Notes: generated by a model from the sequence alone, not told the origin. A stretch of DNA of 64,000 nt from Coffea arabica (GCF_036785885.1 NC_092323.1:11540501-11604500); one strand, 5' to 3'. Shown: positions 22,355 through 35,613, counted from the stretch's first letter. Numbers and translations: made by a program.

Positions 22355-25324
22355 ATGGCTGCTAAATTTACTTGCATCAGAGTTATCACCGCCGCCATTC
22401 TCTTGATTCTCCTCCCGGCGACTACTTTCTCCGACCTTTCTTCCGATCGGGCAGCTCTTTTAGCCCTCCGCTCCGCCTTGGGCGGTCGCTCAGCTTTATG
22501 GAATGTCTCAGAACCCAATATTTGTTTGTGGGCCGGTGTTACTTGCTCCTCCAACCACTCCACCGTTATCGAGCTCCATCTCCCCGCTGTGGGACTCTCC
22601 GGCTCCGTTCCGCCCAACACAGTCTCCAATCTCACCAATTTACAAACGCTAAGCATGCGTTTCAACTCTTTATCCGGTCCTCTGCCTTCTGATCTCAGCA
22701 GATTATCTGATCTTCGGAACCTTTATCTTCAGCACAATTTCTTTAGTGGGCCGATTCCTGATTCTCTCTCCTCTCTAGCTAATCTTGTTCGGTTAAATCT
22801 TGCTGACAATAACTTTTCAGGGCCTATTCCGACTTCTTTTGAAAATTTGACTCGTTTGGCGACTCTTTACCTGGAAAAAAATAATCTTTCAGGGCCAATT
22901 CCTGATTTGAATTTACCTGGTTTAGTTCAGTTTAATGTGTCTAACAATCAGTTAACTGGTCCTATACCAAAAGGGATTGCGGAAAAGAATCCCAAGAGTG
23001 CATTTGAGGGGAATCCGCTTTGCGGGCAGCCCCTGAATGATCTTTGTGATAATGGGGTAGGACATTCGACTAAGAAGAAAGGGAAAGGTTTATCAGGGGG
23101 TGCAATTGCTGGGATTGTGATCGGTTGTGTGGTTGGACTGTTGCTAATTGTTTTGATCTTGTTGTTTTTGTGTAGAAAGAGGCGTGAAAAAGGTGGGGTT
23201 CGATCCAAGGTTGAAGGTGGGACGAAGCAGAGTGACGTTGAGATGGCGCGCGAAAAACCAGGAGAGGGTGTAGAGAAAGATGGAGTGGGAGGTGGATTCG
23301 CGGCGATGAGTGCCAAAATGAAGGAGAAGGAGAAGGGGGAGGCTGGAGGGAAGAGCTTGGTGTTCTTTGGGAAAGTTGGGAGGGGATTTGATTTGGAGGA
23401 TTTATTAAAGGCATCTGCTGAGGTTTTGGGGAAGGGAACATTTGGGACGGCATATAAGGCAGGGTTAGAGACAGGGATTACAGTGGCTGTGAAGAGGTTG
23501 AGGGATGTGAGTGTGAGTGAGAAGGAATTCAGGGAGAAGATCGAGGTAATAGGGAAGATGAATCATGTAAATTTGGTGCCTTTGCTGGCTTATTACTATA
23601 GCAGGGATGAGAAGCTTCTTGTTTATGATTACTTGCCAATGGGAAGCTTGTCTGCACTTTTACATGGTAAATAAGCACTCATTTGCAATCCTTTTTCGGA
23701 ATGATTTACTAACTTTTCTTTCCTTGAATTTTTGCATCTGTTTGGAGTTCAATATTTGGCAATGGTCATTTTGAATATGGTGGTTTTATAATCTTTTTCC
23801 ATTTTCGATGAATCATTGCCATCTTTTCATTTCATCTTCTGTTGTAAAAATGTGGTTAGGATCTTTTTTTTTTTTTTTCCATGAACCCTTTGACTTTCTC
23901 AAGCAGGATATTTTTCTTCTGTTCTCATGATTCCTTTCTTTAGATTGTTACTTTTAGGTATATTGGGGTTGCTGTATCTTTATTGTCTTATATGCCAAAT
24001 GTGGTATTGAAGATGGAAGTAGAATTTGGCTTAAGTAGAATTTGGCGACTAACTTCCTGAAAACAGATCGAGGAGTTGATTCCACGTGGATGGATGTTAT
24101 AATACCTGTTGTTTACATAAGATCATAATTAATGGTTTTAGGATGGCTATCTGGAAGGTTAATTATTTCTTCTACTAGTTTGTGAAATTGATTCTAATTA
24201 TCAGAGGATGGATGCCACCTGCTGCAATATTTGATCAATTTTGTGCTGCTCTACAGATAGCTTTAGAACTCTCACTTGGCAACCAGCTTGCTTTTCATTT
24301 CCTGAACTTAGAGTTGGTAATCAACTCAGAATTAATGTTTAAGTTACATGTAAGTGGTCACCTACTGTAATTTTGTAAGCAATCTCTAAGACTTGCTGCT
24401 TGGGATTAAGCATCTGTCCATGATTCATTTGGCGACAGTTCTGCCTATGTGATGTTACAAAGTTCAAGACTTCTTTGAACACATGAATATGGAAAAATAA
24501 AATAAAAACGTATTGCAGGCATGAGTCCCCCGCCCCCCACAAAACCAAAGGGCCCTCTTTCCTCTTGTTTACCTTCTGTCCTCCTGAAAACATCTGTGTC
24601 ACCGATCTTTTGGTCAAGAAATACTTTTCAACATTTGTAGTTTGTTTTGTTGGATATGCCTCCACAGTCTGATGTCTTGTTATTCCTTGTGCCCAACGTT
24701 GTTGTAGGCAATAAAGGAGCTGGTAGAACACCATTAAATTGGGAAACAAGGGCCGCCATTGCTCTTGGAGCTGCCCGAGGGATCACATACCTCCATTCTC
24801 AGGGCCCATCAATTTCACATGGCAACATCAAGTCTTCAAATATCCTCCTCACCACTACCTATGAAGCTCGTGTTTCAGATTTTGGCCTTGCTCAGCTTGT
24901 TAGTCCCAACCCTACCCCTAATCGTGTTGCTGGCTACCGGGCACCGGAAGTTACAGATCCTCGTAAAATCTCTCAGAAAGCAGATGTCTATAGTTTTGGT
25001 GTATTGCTATTGGAACTTCTGACCGGTAAGGCTCCAACTCATTCACTAATGAACGAGGAGGGCGTTGACCTCCCAAGATGGGTGCAATCAGTTGTTCGAG
25101 AAGAATGGACAGCTGAAGTCTTCGATCTTGAACTCCTAAGATATCAAAGTGTTGAGGAGGATATGGTGCAGCTCTTGCAACTTGCAGTTGACTGCACCGC
25201 TCAGTATCCTGATAAACGCCCTTCAATGGTAGAAGTCAGCAGTCGAATTGAGGAAATTCACCGTTCTAGCTTACAGGATCCAGCGGCCGACATTATCGAC
25301 GAAACAGAAGAGAAGCAAGCATAG
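22355..25324 (+). CDS. LRR receptor-like kinase, RKL1/RLK902 type, probably catalytically inactive
   Basis: Exons 22355-23666 and 24708-25324 join in phase (642 residues; intron 1041 bp, GT..AG). Residues 1-26 are a signal peptide. An LRRNT region with ALLALRSALGG and CLWAGVTC is followed by about five leucine-rich repeats to residue ~215, a transmembrane helix at ~248-272, a basic juxtamembrane region, and a kinase domain from ~355. The P-loop LGKGTFGTAYKA and the AVKRL lysine are present, and DFG is at ~495. The catalytic loop reads HGN (~475-477) instead of HRD, so the proton-accepting Asp is missing, as in the Arabidopsis At1g48480 (RKL1) subfamily. The intron splits the kinase domain after LLHG, typical of LRR-III genes. 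It likely acts at the plasma membrane as a signalling scaffold. The start is the first in-frame ATG; the frame is open upstream without one. Confidence 0.93.
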
Positions 25325-27691
25325 TTTTTTTTCTTTGAATCAAAGCAAAATTTCTCTTGGTTACTGGTTCTTTGATTGTTAGATACTACTTGATTTTATT
25401 GTTGATTCTTGGAGTTCTTTCAGTGAGTTCAATTGTGCATCTTCTCCCACCCCTTCCTACAGAGCCAGTTTTCTTTTTTCGGTTAGTCGTCTTGTATTTT
25501 TGTTTGATATCTGTTTTGGGATTTAGACAGTATTCTTTTTTATTAGCATCAACTGTACAATAAATGTCAAATTTCTTTTTTTTTTTTTTGGGCTGCAGAT
25601 GAAAGTATGTTGGAACTACTCGATTTCCACCTTTACATTCGATATCTCTGGTTCTCTCTCTGTGTCTGTAATTTGTGTACCTGTCAGAAAAGACGACTGA
25701 TTAATATATGACATCAACCAGCACTGCCATGTGAGTGTATTCCGCAAAAGGCTTTCAGACTATTAGATTAACGTCTAATTTCTGCACAAACGTCAACTTG
25801 ATTTTGAGTCCAGCATAGTTTTCATTCAACAGATCCCATCTTTATATTGTTCTTTTTGTTTTTGTGCTAATTGTATGCAAGCAAGACCCCAAGTTACAAC
25901 CTAGCCGGTGTGAGAAAAATAGGACAATATAGTGGGCTTACATATGTTACCTTGTCCGTTGGAGTACAAGTAATGAGTCGTACAATTCTTACAACTGTGC
26001 AGGATGGGATGGGATGGGGGATCCATCAGATATTTCTTGACATTTGCAACGCATGCTAAAATGTGTTTCTGGGTAAAGGGATAGCAAATGATGAGCAGTT
26101 TCCACAGGTCTGGGAAGAAATAGCTGTCATTTAAGAGCTTCAAGTCTCTCCGAGCAGTTGATCAGTCGAGGGAAGTTGTGAAATACACAACTCTTTAATC
26201 CAAAGAAAATGTCAACTCAATCTTCCAATTAAAGAAATGGTCTGTATCTTCTCACTATTGTATTGAAGTCAGAAAGATAACTGGGTCGTTGCATCTAATT
26301 TGACGCCTTTATTAACTTCCCCCACTCAAAGAATTCATCAATTTGAACTGTTAACTTTGGCTACAGACAGTCACAGAAGAAGTATTCGTCTCACCCTTTC
26401 CATTTGGTCTGCCAATCACCTTAACCCTTTATGCTTGGTAAGTAGTTGTGATTAATGCACTTGTCATGGTTTCACCTTCTTGGAGGTCCTATTCATACCC
26501 TTTCATTGTGCCCTAATTAAGTCAATAGTACATTTTGGTGGGCTTTTAACGTCCCAAATTTCCTGCATTCTAGTAAAACTCCATAATCTTCTAACTTACG
26601 AAATCACAGAAGTTGAATTTTTGGAGAAAATCCCTGTAGAAATGAAATGTTGGCCAAAATATTCAGAAATGTCCATAGACAGGGATTGCTATTTCGGAGC
26701 TGAACATTTTGAGGGATTTTAGGATTCCGAAAAGTTTGATATATAATTCAACTTCGTAAGAAAAAAAAAAAGAATTCATCAATTAGAAGTTCAAAATGCT
26801 TATTTTTAATTGCTGGATTGGCAACAAACATTTCACAGTAATTGGCATCTAATTGAACATTGCTTGTAGGGAATGATCACTTTGTTTGAAAGTATTTGCT
26901 TTAGTTTAGTAGTAGTCATGTCTGTTCTTGTTTTTGTATTGTTACCAGTTGAAGCTAAGCTAAGTTCACTCACTTTCGATGTTATATATTATCAGATTTG
27001 ATTACGATATTTTGACGGAACCCACCAAAGAAAACGTGTTATTGGGATGGTATGTTTGTCCAGAATTCGATTTGTTCTTCAAATTTCCACATAATCACCT
27101 TCGCCAAAAGGAGAGAAAAAAATTCTACTAATATCTATATATACCAAAAGATTATAGTACTATCATTCAGTTCTTTCGTGTTTAATGCAAAGGCAAATGG
27201 GATCTTCAAGAATTTGCATTTGTCTTACTGCTAAGTTTCCTTTTGGTTATGAGAAGAAATGAGATAATCTATAACCTACATTCCTAACTTTTGTACCCCA
27301 ACAAACAAATAGGAATTACTTGGTTAAAAATTATTTACATGCATTACAAACATATTTTCTAACACATTTTTTTTAATATTTTCAATCGCATTTTTATTTC
27401 ACATACATTATTTCGCAAAAAAATGCTGTAATAATTATTCTAAATAATCTACTATCCAGACACGCTCATTGCATCTACACCTACCGTTAAAAAGAAATAC
27501 TATGTGTTTACAGAAGACGTATTGTATTACACGTTGAATAGGAAGGCTAGGGAAATCTCAACTATGCTTTTAGACCTTCCATACATACCTACGCTTTCAA
27601 CATTTCCAGATGTCATCTGCAAGCGGGCGTGTGTGTGTTTTTATCTTTATTTTTCTTTTGCTGTACTTTCAAATTTTTCTTTTTTGGGGCT
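25325..27691. other. 3' region of the kinase gene and spacer
   Basis: The first ~400 bases are T-rich and likely contain the 3' untranslated region. No ORF beyond about 80 codons shows family features. A minus-oriented MITE relative lies near 27310-27465. Nothing else is supportable. Confidence 0.45.
27310..27465 (-). mobile_element. Minus-oriented MITE family relative
   Basis: Read on the minus strand it contains tggatagtagattattt, attacagcatttttttgcg and aatgtatgtgaaataaaaat. These align in order with the element at 20860-21106 and more distantly with 20422-20558. The ends are approximate. Confidence 0.5.
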
Positions 27692-27700
27692 TTTATATTT

Positions 27701-28904
27701 GGGTTAATTTCAGAAACCTCCCCTGAGGTTTTCTCTGATCACACCTAGCACCCCCAACTTTCAGAAATCATACCTACCACCCTTAGAATGACAACTTTCG
27801 TCACATTGTCAGCCCTTTTGTGTAAGAATAGTATTTTAAAATTATTTATGGGAGAGAGACTATTTTTTGTTCCACTTTCACCCTACTGGGAAGATAAGTT
27901 TTGAATTGACAAGATGAAAATAAAAACAAAGCTATGTTGTGATATTATTTTTGAAACTAAACGGGTGTAAGCTTTTTAACTATGCTACTGTAGATGACGT
28001 TAGATAGAACCATTTTTAACCTGGTGCTTAAGCTATATAAAGTAGCTTGGAAACAAGATACTAACATCATTCACCGTCAATTTTCTTTAGGCAAATTGTA
28101 GCAACTGATGCATCAATCAAATATTGATTGCTCTCTATATTTTTTTTTTTCAGATTACAAAATCAATTTGATGAAATCCAAGTACAACATGCCCATACTC
28201 TTAACTGCATAGCTCTAAATATATAGCCAAGTATTTCTCATGCCTAGACTAAGTACCACTACTACTCAATATTAGTAAGGATGAACATGATCAGATTCTA
28301 ATCCTTTAGCTATTTTTGTAGTTTTAGAAATATTCGTTTGATTACCATCATCTATGGACTACAAAACATTGCATCTCAAAAAATCTGTAGAAATAAAAAT
28401 GCGCATGAATTTTTCTTTTTGTCTATAAGTGGGAGGTGAAACTGATTTTTATTTGCTCTCGTGGAGTTGAAGTTGAAAACCCACGACTTTAAGAGTACCC
28501 CAATCTCTTTCGCATTCAGCTACACTTGTTAATTACCTTTCATCAGATGACTGATTTTTGCCTAACCATCACCACCTCTTCATTGGCAACTATATGCTCA
28601 GGTGGGATTAGCTAAGAAAGCCCCCCATCAGACTTATTCCAAAAATGACACTCAAATTGTGCACCAAAAATGATAGCAATCTTGTTCTTTCAATTTTCAA
28701 TTAATATAGTTACAAATTTTTTTTTGCAGCATTTTCTTGCACAAGAATTACTTAATAATAGGGGATAGCACTGTAATTTCTCCTCTACTGATTGGGACAG
28801 CATGTCACTTCATTCTGCCAAGGATGGTAAGTGTGATTTCTCAAAGTTAAGGGGTGCCAGGTGTGATTAGGGGAAACCTCAGAGGAGATTTCCGAAATTA
28901 ACCC
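27701..28904. mobile_element. Mutator-like non-autonomous element with 9-bp duplication
   Basis: The left terminus opens GGGTTAATTTCAGAAACCTC. The right terminus, read on the minus strand, opens GGGTTAATTTCGGAAATCTC, and the similarity continues for about 95 bases. The element is bordered by a perfect 9-bp direct duplication, tttatattt (27692-27700 and 28905-28913). Long inverted ends plus a 9-bp duplication define Mutator-like elements. The 1204-bp interior has no substantial ORF and no captured gene fragment that I recognise, so it must be mobilised in trans. Confidence 0.9.
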
Positions 28905-28913
28905 TTTATATTT

Positions 28914-29740
28914 TGGCGGTAAAAAAGAAAATGAATTTGAAACTACTACATTTCTTACCACCTAAACAGGTTCCGAAGTGGTATGCTTTGTATTTCTAGA
29001 ATAGAAGTAGGTCACAGTCTACATAATTTCAAGATTTAAATGTACATTCCTTTTCCTGTAAAGGTAATTGCAAAAGAACATCCTAAGCGGTAAAGAACGT
29101 TAAAAATTTTCAATGATAATTCTTGCGGAGGAATAGATATAAATGTCGAGGAGGTTTTGATCTAGTGACTAAAATTAAAATCTCAGAAATTAAATATTTG
29201 ATGTTCAAATCCCTCCTTCTTATGCTCCATCTCTTCCTTACTTAAAAAAAAAAAAAAAACACACACACACGAATATATGCCTTGACTAGTTTGAGAGCAA
29301 AAAAAAAAAATAATCTTACATGTCAAGGATTCAAATCTTATACTTTATTGCAACTAAATCCAAAGAATGTGTAGTCACGCGGTACGTTTATCTAACTTCT
29401 CTTGGCCTAATTAAGCTTTCTTTTTAGTATGGATTAGTTTAGAAGTAGCATAGATGTTGATGATTGACAAAAAAATAAAAAAAAAATTAAAAAAAAATAA
29501 AGAAAGAAAAAAGATTTGCTTAAAAGAAGAGATGTGGGAACTGCTTTATATAGGCATACTTCAGATTGATATAGTAAGATTTCATATGATATCTTTTAAA
29601 TAATAATTGGAGTATGAACTAGTTCCTAGATTTTATGCATAAATTATAAAATAAGGAAGTTACTCGTATATATGATATTTTTGGTATGTCAAATAATAAA
29701 ATTTCACATACTCTAAACTTGAGGCTTTTATGGTAGCATT
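28914..29740. other. Spacer between transposons
   Basis: AT-rich DNA with a SINE-like fragment (29148-29260), a short CA run at 29261-29270 and A-rich stretches near 29467-29515. No gene seen. Confidence 0.5.
29148..29260 (+). mobile_element. SINE-like element
   Basis: A good family copy: ggttttgatctagtgactaa (A-box-like), tgttcaaatccctcc (B-box-like), then a pyrimidine-rich stretch (ccatctcttccttactt) and a terminal run of about 16 A. Confidence 0.6.
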
Positions 29741-29748
29741 CCTATGAT

Positions 29749-30468
29749 TAAAGATGACAATGGGGACGGGTACCCGCGCGGGAGGCTATTGGGGTGGGGG
29801 CGGGGGGAATTTTTTCCCCCGTTTACAAACAGGGAGGAGGGCGGGGGTATACTCCCCTGCCCCGCCGATACACCCCCGCCTTGCCACCGGTTTGAAAAAA
29901 AAAGATATATATATGTACATAATTATATATATAATATTTAATTTAATTAGTTATAAATTTATAATAATGATATTATTTGTTATATGTATCATTTAATGTA
30001 TATTAGTATATGTAATATAATTGATATTATCAATTATACTACTAATTATACATGTCTATTAATAAAAATTATTAATTATTTATACTAAATTTATTAATAC
30101 ATTTATATTAAATTTCTAACTACACTTAATACAATAACACTTTTTTCTAAAAAAACACAATAATAATTTAGTGATTGTATCTGTATGAAAAGTGAAAACT
30201 TGATTATTTTAGTTATATTTGTTTTATTATATTAAATTGTATTCAAATAACTTTTGTTTAATTATTTTTATAAGTTTCAATTGTGAAATTACAATGAATA
30301 ACAATTTGGTGATGTGTTGATATTTTAGTACTTAATTATTTGCTAAAATTTAATTATAATGAAATTATATAACAAAATTTTTTTAACCCCATAGGTGTCA
30401 CCCGCAGGGGAAGCCGGGGGCGGGGGCGAGGGGTGGGGGAGGAGTTCCCCGCCCCATTGCCACCCCTA
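29749..30468 (-). mobile_element. hAT-like non-autonomous element, copy 2 (inverted)
   Basis: The left end TAAAGATGACAATGGGG and the right end (minus strand) TAGGGGTGGCAATGGGG are inverted repeats. The flanks carry an 8-bp duplication with one mismatch: cctatgat (29741-29748) and cctatgac (30469-30476). The ends are GC-rich and the centre AT-rich. The centre is the reverse complement of that in 12923-13716; for example, taatttagtgattgtat here corresponds to atacaatcactaattca there. The 720-bp element encodes no transposase. Confidence 0.85.
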
Positions 30469-30476
30469 CCTATGAC

Positions 30477-31298
30477 TGAGAAGTTCGAACTATCGACTTT
30501 TTCATAGGCCTTGTTCTCCAGTAATTTTTGAAGACCTAATTTTAGTTTTTGGTCTTCAAAAAAATTATTTTATCACATTTTTTTTTCTAATTTTAAATTT
30601 TTTGGACCCGAAAAAGATGAAAGTCAATAGCAAGTCTCAGGCTGCTTTTGGCTTCTTAGTGTAGGTTGCTATTTTTTATTTTTTTTTTGGTGCGGACAAA
30701 AATACATTACATTTGCATTATAGCGACTTCACGGGTGGAAATATTGTGAGCAATGTACATTACAACTAACTTGTAATCACTTATAATTTCAAATTCTGCA
30801 TTTTTAGATACCAAACAGCTCCATCCTGAAAGCTAACCTACCATCAAAGTGAGAACCAGTGCGGACAATTCAATCCTACAGAAACTTGGGACTGTTATTG
30901 CATGAGAATTGAGGAACAAAGAGCAAAACAAAGTCTGATAAACCAATCCAAATATTCCTAAGCTCTAAGATGTCACCATTTAACTGGTCAATGGTCATTA
31001 CTTTGTATAAATGGTGATGTCTAAAACAAATTAGCATTGTCAATGGTTCAGCATTCTGCAACAAAATGACTATTCTGAGCTATTAAAAAACAAACTACAC
31101 AAATTCAATCTTATTCTTTCTTTACAAAGTGTCACGGACTTGGACAATGAGCTACTGTAATTTCCAGAACATTTGCAATCTAAAAAACAAATGTTCAGAA
31201 TGGATGTACACTCTTCAAACCAAAGCAGCATAAATAGTTCAATACAAGCAGAAGCCAGCTATCCACCATGAAACTTGTCTAGAACTTAATATTCTTTA
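30477..31298. other. 3' flank of ARL8
   Basis: Because ARL8 is on the minus strand, its 3' untranslated region should lie in the right-hand part of this segment (about 30850-31298). The rest is AT-rich with no ORF of interest. A possible acceptor followed by TAG near 31150-31165 on the minus strand could serve an alternative terminal exon of ARL8. Confidence 0.4.
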
Positions 31299-34281
31299 TC
31301 AACTCACTGTTTTTGAATGCTTAATAAGCCAATCAATGACTACGTCGATATTTATTGTATCCTTGCAAGAGATCATATAGCAGCAGACTTCTCTATCCGT
31401 GATCGAATCAAGACCCCTGTGTCATAACAAAGACAAAAGAACGGTTAACATGTATCAAGTGATAGAGGAAAACGAAAACCATTTGTACGTACACATGAAT
31501 ATTCAACAAGTATGTCAACTTACAATTGATCCACCAATGCTTGTTTTGAAAGGGCCTCTGACTTGTCAATTTTATTCCCAAGAACAAGCAATGGGATCCC
31601 ACTGAGTGAAGGTTTCTTCAAGAGGTCATGAAGCTCACTTCGAGCTATAGGAACGCTGTCTCGATCAGCAGCATCAACGACATATCTGTTTAGTAAAAAG
31701 GAGATTTATTGTTCAAGGGGATCATCGTTAAATTGCATCTAATATGCTTCTGAATCAAGAAATTGTACGGTACATCAAAGTTCTAGACAAGTTATACATA
31801 ATTGATCAAATCTTTGAGATTGGTAGAGATGTTTGAAGATGTAGAATTACAGTATTGCAGAGACACCACGACAATAACGCTCCCACATGGTGCGAAATCT
31901 GCGTTGCCCTCCGAGGTCCCAGAGTTTTATGGTTACATTCCCTTTTGTCACTTTACGCATGTTAAAACCAACCTGGTTTTAAGAACAAAAACAAAGTCAG
32001 GATAACATAATGCCAAAGGGCAGTGTCTTATTCACATCTTCGTACAACTAGATACATACAGTTGGAATCATGTCCTCGCTGTAGCCCCCAGTCTGATAAA
32101 AAAAATAATAATATAAGTAGCTTGAAATGATCATCTTTGGCAAAGAAAAATGAGAATGAGAGAATATTTAATGTATACTAACAGCAACAGCATTGACAAG
32201 AGATGTCTTCCCCGCATTTTGGAGGCCAATGAGGGAAAGTTCCATTTCCTGTTTGAAGAATAGGCTGAAAGAGATCACAGTCAGAATTAAATAAATAATC
32301 CACAAATTGCATCCACATAAATATTTTGGCTATAATGCTGAAAGGAGGACCTGAAATCTAGTTACTATATCTGAAGCTAAAGAAGTAATGGGGATTATCC
32401 CTTTTTATTTCGGTTGACTGTTAAATCTATGGAATCAAGGAGCAAAACCAAACATGTTCTAAGGTGGCAATGCCATGAATCTTGGATGCCATCACTAAAT
32501 TAACAGAAAATTTTGATGCATACTTTTGCAGTAAATTTAGGATGTCAGAATGGTGTAAGCATGTGACCGCCATTTACCATATGCTTTTATTCCGTAAATA
32601 CAAGGAAAAAGGAACCAGGTTTTAAGCGTGCATAAAAGGAAAGAGAAGACTAGAAATCCTATAATCTAATCCAATGTTCCACATATTTCAATTCTAAAAT
32701 GCAATTATCTAGGCTTGTATTCAAATCAGCACGCAAGATAGAGTGCACCACTGTGGTATCATGGCAGCAGGGAGTAGAAGCATGTTTTAAGCTATAGTGT
32801 TTTGTTTAGCTTAGATCCCTTTCATTCGTCTTTTTTTTTTTATTTTTACGCCTGACTTAAAAAACCAAGTATCACCTGGAGAAAACACAGTGTCCATGTT
32901 TGTTGAAAAATAAGTGAAGGAAGATTATTCGCCAATCATCTCTTAGAAGCCATTGCAAGCTGAAGATAATGTTTAGCACAGCTCACCACCAGTTTACAAC
33001 CACATACATAAACAACACAATACTCATATTACAAGTATTTTCCATACAAGATTTTCAATCCTGGGACCTAAATCCAATGTAAAAGGTGGGAATCTCTGGG
33101 GAACTTGATTGTTAGGAGTCCCAGATACAGAAAGTTGGCAGACATAACAGCACTTCTCCCCCTTGCAAAAAGATTTTGGAACCCCTAATTTGGTCACAAC
33201 TATTTATTAAGTTCCAAGTATATTTCCTTGTTAAACTCCTGATGCATGAAAAGTTATATAACATCTTGCCTTCTCAATCCCCAATCCTACCTGTGGCAGT
33301 ACCCATTTCTATGAGCCAAGGTCAATCAGTTCATAACACTCCATATACTGTTATACAGAATTACTGCACTTGCAAAAATTGACTTGCGGTTTTTAATGGA
33401 GATTATCTGAGACCAGAAAAGAGATAAAAGAGTTCCTATCCACCTTAGTAAGTGAGACAAAGCTTAACTACCATTCCTTTTTGCTGTATTGTATTATGAA
33501 AGTAGACCAGAGGAACAACACTACTACTGCACTCCAATAACCTTTGTTCTCCATTTTCTTCTCCCAGGATTAATTTTCCATGTAATCAAACAAAATATCT
33601 TCGGTTATCAGAGCACACTCCAATTACAGCAAAGTAATCAAAATTTAAAATTTCTCCTGAAACTCATATTGCTCAACCCTCACACCAAGTGAGTAAAACT
33701 CTATACTAGTCATCATATCGGTTCACAAAATCAGGCTCAGAAATAAGTCCAATATAATGATTTCATATTATTAATTTTGATGATCAAACTTAAATAAGCT
33801 TTAGGTTGCCATTACCATTTACCAATTCTAGTCTCATATGTTCACTATCTTATACGTCACATTTCTGGTTGCTCAAAAAGGGAAAATTTTGGTGACATCC
33901 CTAATGTCCCCAAAAGGGGTAATTTTGCTGGTAACATAAATCAGAATAATTCACATATTTTATAGTAAACTTCTTAGTATCCAAATAAAGAAATAACAAC
34001 AAATTTAAGCTACAACAAAGTTCAGTATCTAGCAAGAAAAAACAAGCTGGGCAGAGGTGTAAAGTCTCAGTAGAAATAGTACCAATAGTTTCCATTAAAT
34101 TCTCAAGAATCAATACAACCGTTCAGCAATCAGTTAAACTCTAGCGAGCATAAACTACCAAGGACTGAGAAAAAAAAGGCCATAATTGGTAGGGGCGAAA
34201 AAAGAAAACAACAGAAAATAAAAAGGATGAAGGAAAAGGTTACCTTCGAAGCCAATTGAGGAAGGAATCCCACAAACCCAT
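31299..34281 (-). CDS. ARL8: ARL8 small GTPase (ADP-ribosylation-factor-like 8)
   Basis: Six minus-strand exons: 34244-34281, 32183-32264, 32060-32092, 31851-31972, 31524-31685 and 31299-31416. All are GT..AG and in phase, giving 184 residues, the usual ARL8 length. The amphipathic N-terminus is [16 protein letters not shown]. The P-loop is GLQNAGKT (26-33), switch I Thr is at ~51 in MIPTVGFN, switch II is WDLGGQ (69-74), and the guanine-specificity motifs are NKID (129-132) and SCK (162-164). The block [19 protein letters not shown] is diagnostic for ARL8. In animals ARL8 sits on lysosomes; in Arabidopsis ARL8 localises to the vacuolar membrane. The first intron is almost 2 kb. The stop overlaps a strong donor-like sequence (acagtgagt), so the true C-terminus may differ by a few residues. 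Confidence 0.96.
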
Positions 34282-35613
34282 TTAGGAAAGAGCTCAAAAC
34301 TTTATTGAGCAAATGGGAAAAAAATTCTAGAAATACAATTAAAGGAAGAAGTATTGAAGAAGACCCTTTCGGTTGCAGGAGGATTTGTTGAAATCTGCGG
34401 GAGAAAACTAAGCAGAAGAAGGAAGGAAATAGTACTAAAATGCAAGAAAATAAGATAACTTGTGCCGACTGAAACAGAATCTAGACTTCTGCTATCCTTT
34501 TCAGAGATAGAGAGGAAGTTTTTCAGGTAAATCTGCTTATGTGAGAATGACTTCAGCAGTATATTTCCTGATTACCGAAGCGGTAGCAGTCCTAAATTAA
34601 TGACGGAGTTTAGGATATTAATCATTTAATAGGCCCTTTCCTTCAAATTCTGTTGTAGGATTGCTGGGCTCATCAGTGAATTCAGTATTTGGGGTATTAA
34701 TAATGGGCCTTCGGAAGTCTGGTAGTTTCAGCCAGCTGGCCCGGATCTATGTTGAATTTCACTATTCCGTTTTGATTTTATTTAGTAAACGCGATGCTAA
34801 TTAAGAGTCTCTTCAAGTAAAAAGGCAATAATGTAAAACCATTTTGGACAGGTTGGATGGACAAATTACGGGTTTAATTGAGGTTCCATTCTTGCGAAAG
34901 GGCGATCCAAATTTGTTCTCCCCCACCCCCTAAAAAAAGAGAGATTTTGCGCCTTACAAGGGAGAAGGGAGAAAGTTAATGTTTCTGTCAGTTAAGTTGA
35001 ATCTTAAGGACTAAATTAGACTTTTTGATTGGATAACGGAGTTGCTTTTACAACATAAAAGCATAGGAAATTTCTACATCCACTCGTACGCCTACTAAGA
35101 TTTATTTGGCACAAATTTGGCCAGAAAAAAAAAAACACTAGTGGGGGACGATATAAACATTTGATTAGAAAAAAAATCAAGATTAGATGATTTAACTTTT
35201 GAGTGAATGTGCATGTACTTTAGTACTAGTATTTTTTGATGAAAAGTCCAGCTGTTATAATCTCATCAAATTGCCAAATGAACCAAGAATAGGCGTTGCT
35301 CTGCCAGACAAGGCTATTTTACGTTGCCATCTATGTTGATTATTGATTTGCCAAATAATCAAGGGTTAATTCTACACCTTTTTAACTATAACCAAATTCT
35401 CATTTTGATTTCTAAATTTTAAAATAAGACACTTTAATCCTTAAATATAAAATTTATCCCGCTTAAATAAGATAGTTGACAAAAGTGAGATAAACTTCGT
35501 ACTTAAATTAGATAAATTTTATACATTCAGAACTAAATCCAAACAGCTTTTATACTTTAACACTATAGTAAGACAAATTTTATACTTTAGAAATTAAAAC
35601 AAATTTTAGATAC

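Noticed and set aside
22948-23453. Two overlapping minus-strand ORFs of 122 and 127 codons
   Set aside because: Both are antisense shadows of the GC-richer juxtamembrane and kinase coding region.
24339-24749. 136-codon minus-strand ORF in the kinase intron
   Set aside because: It spans the intron/exon 2 border of the sense gene, and its translation has no recognisable domain.
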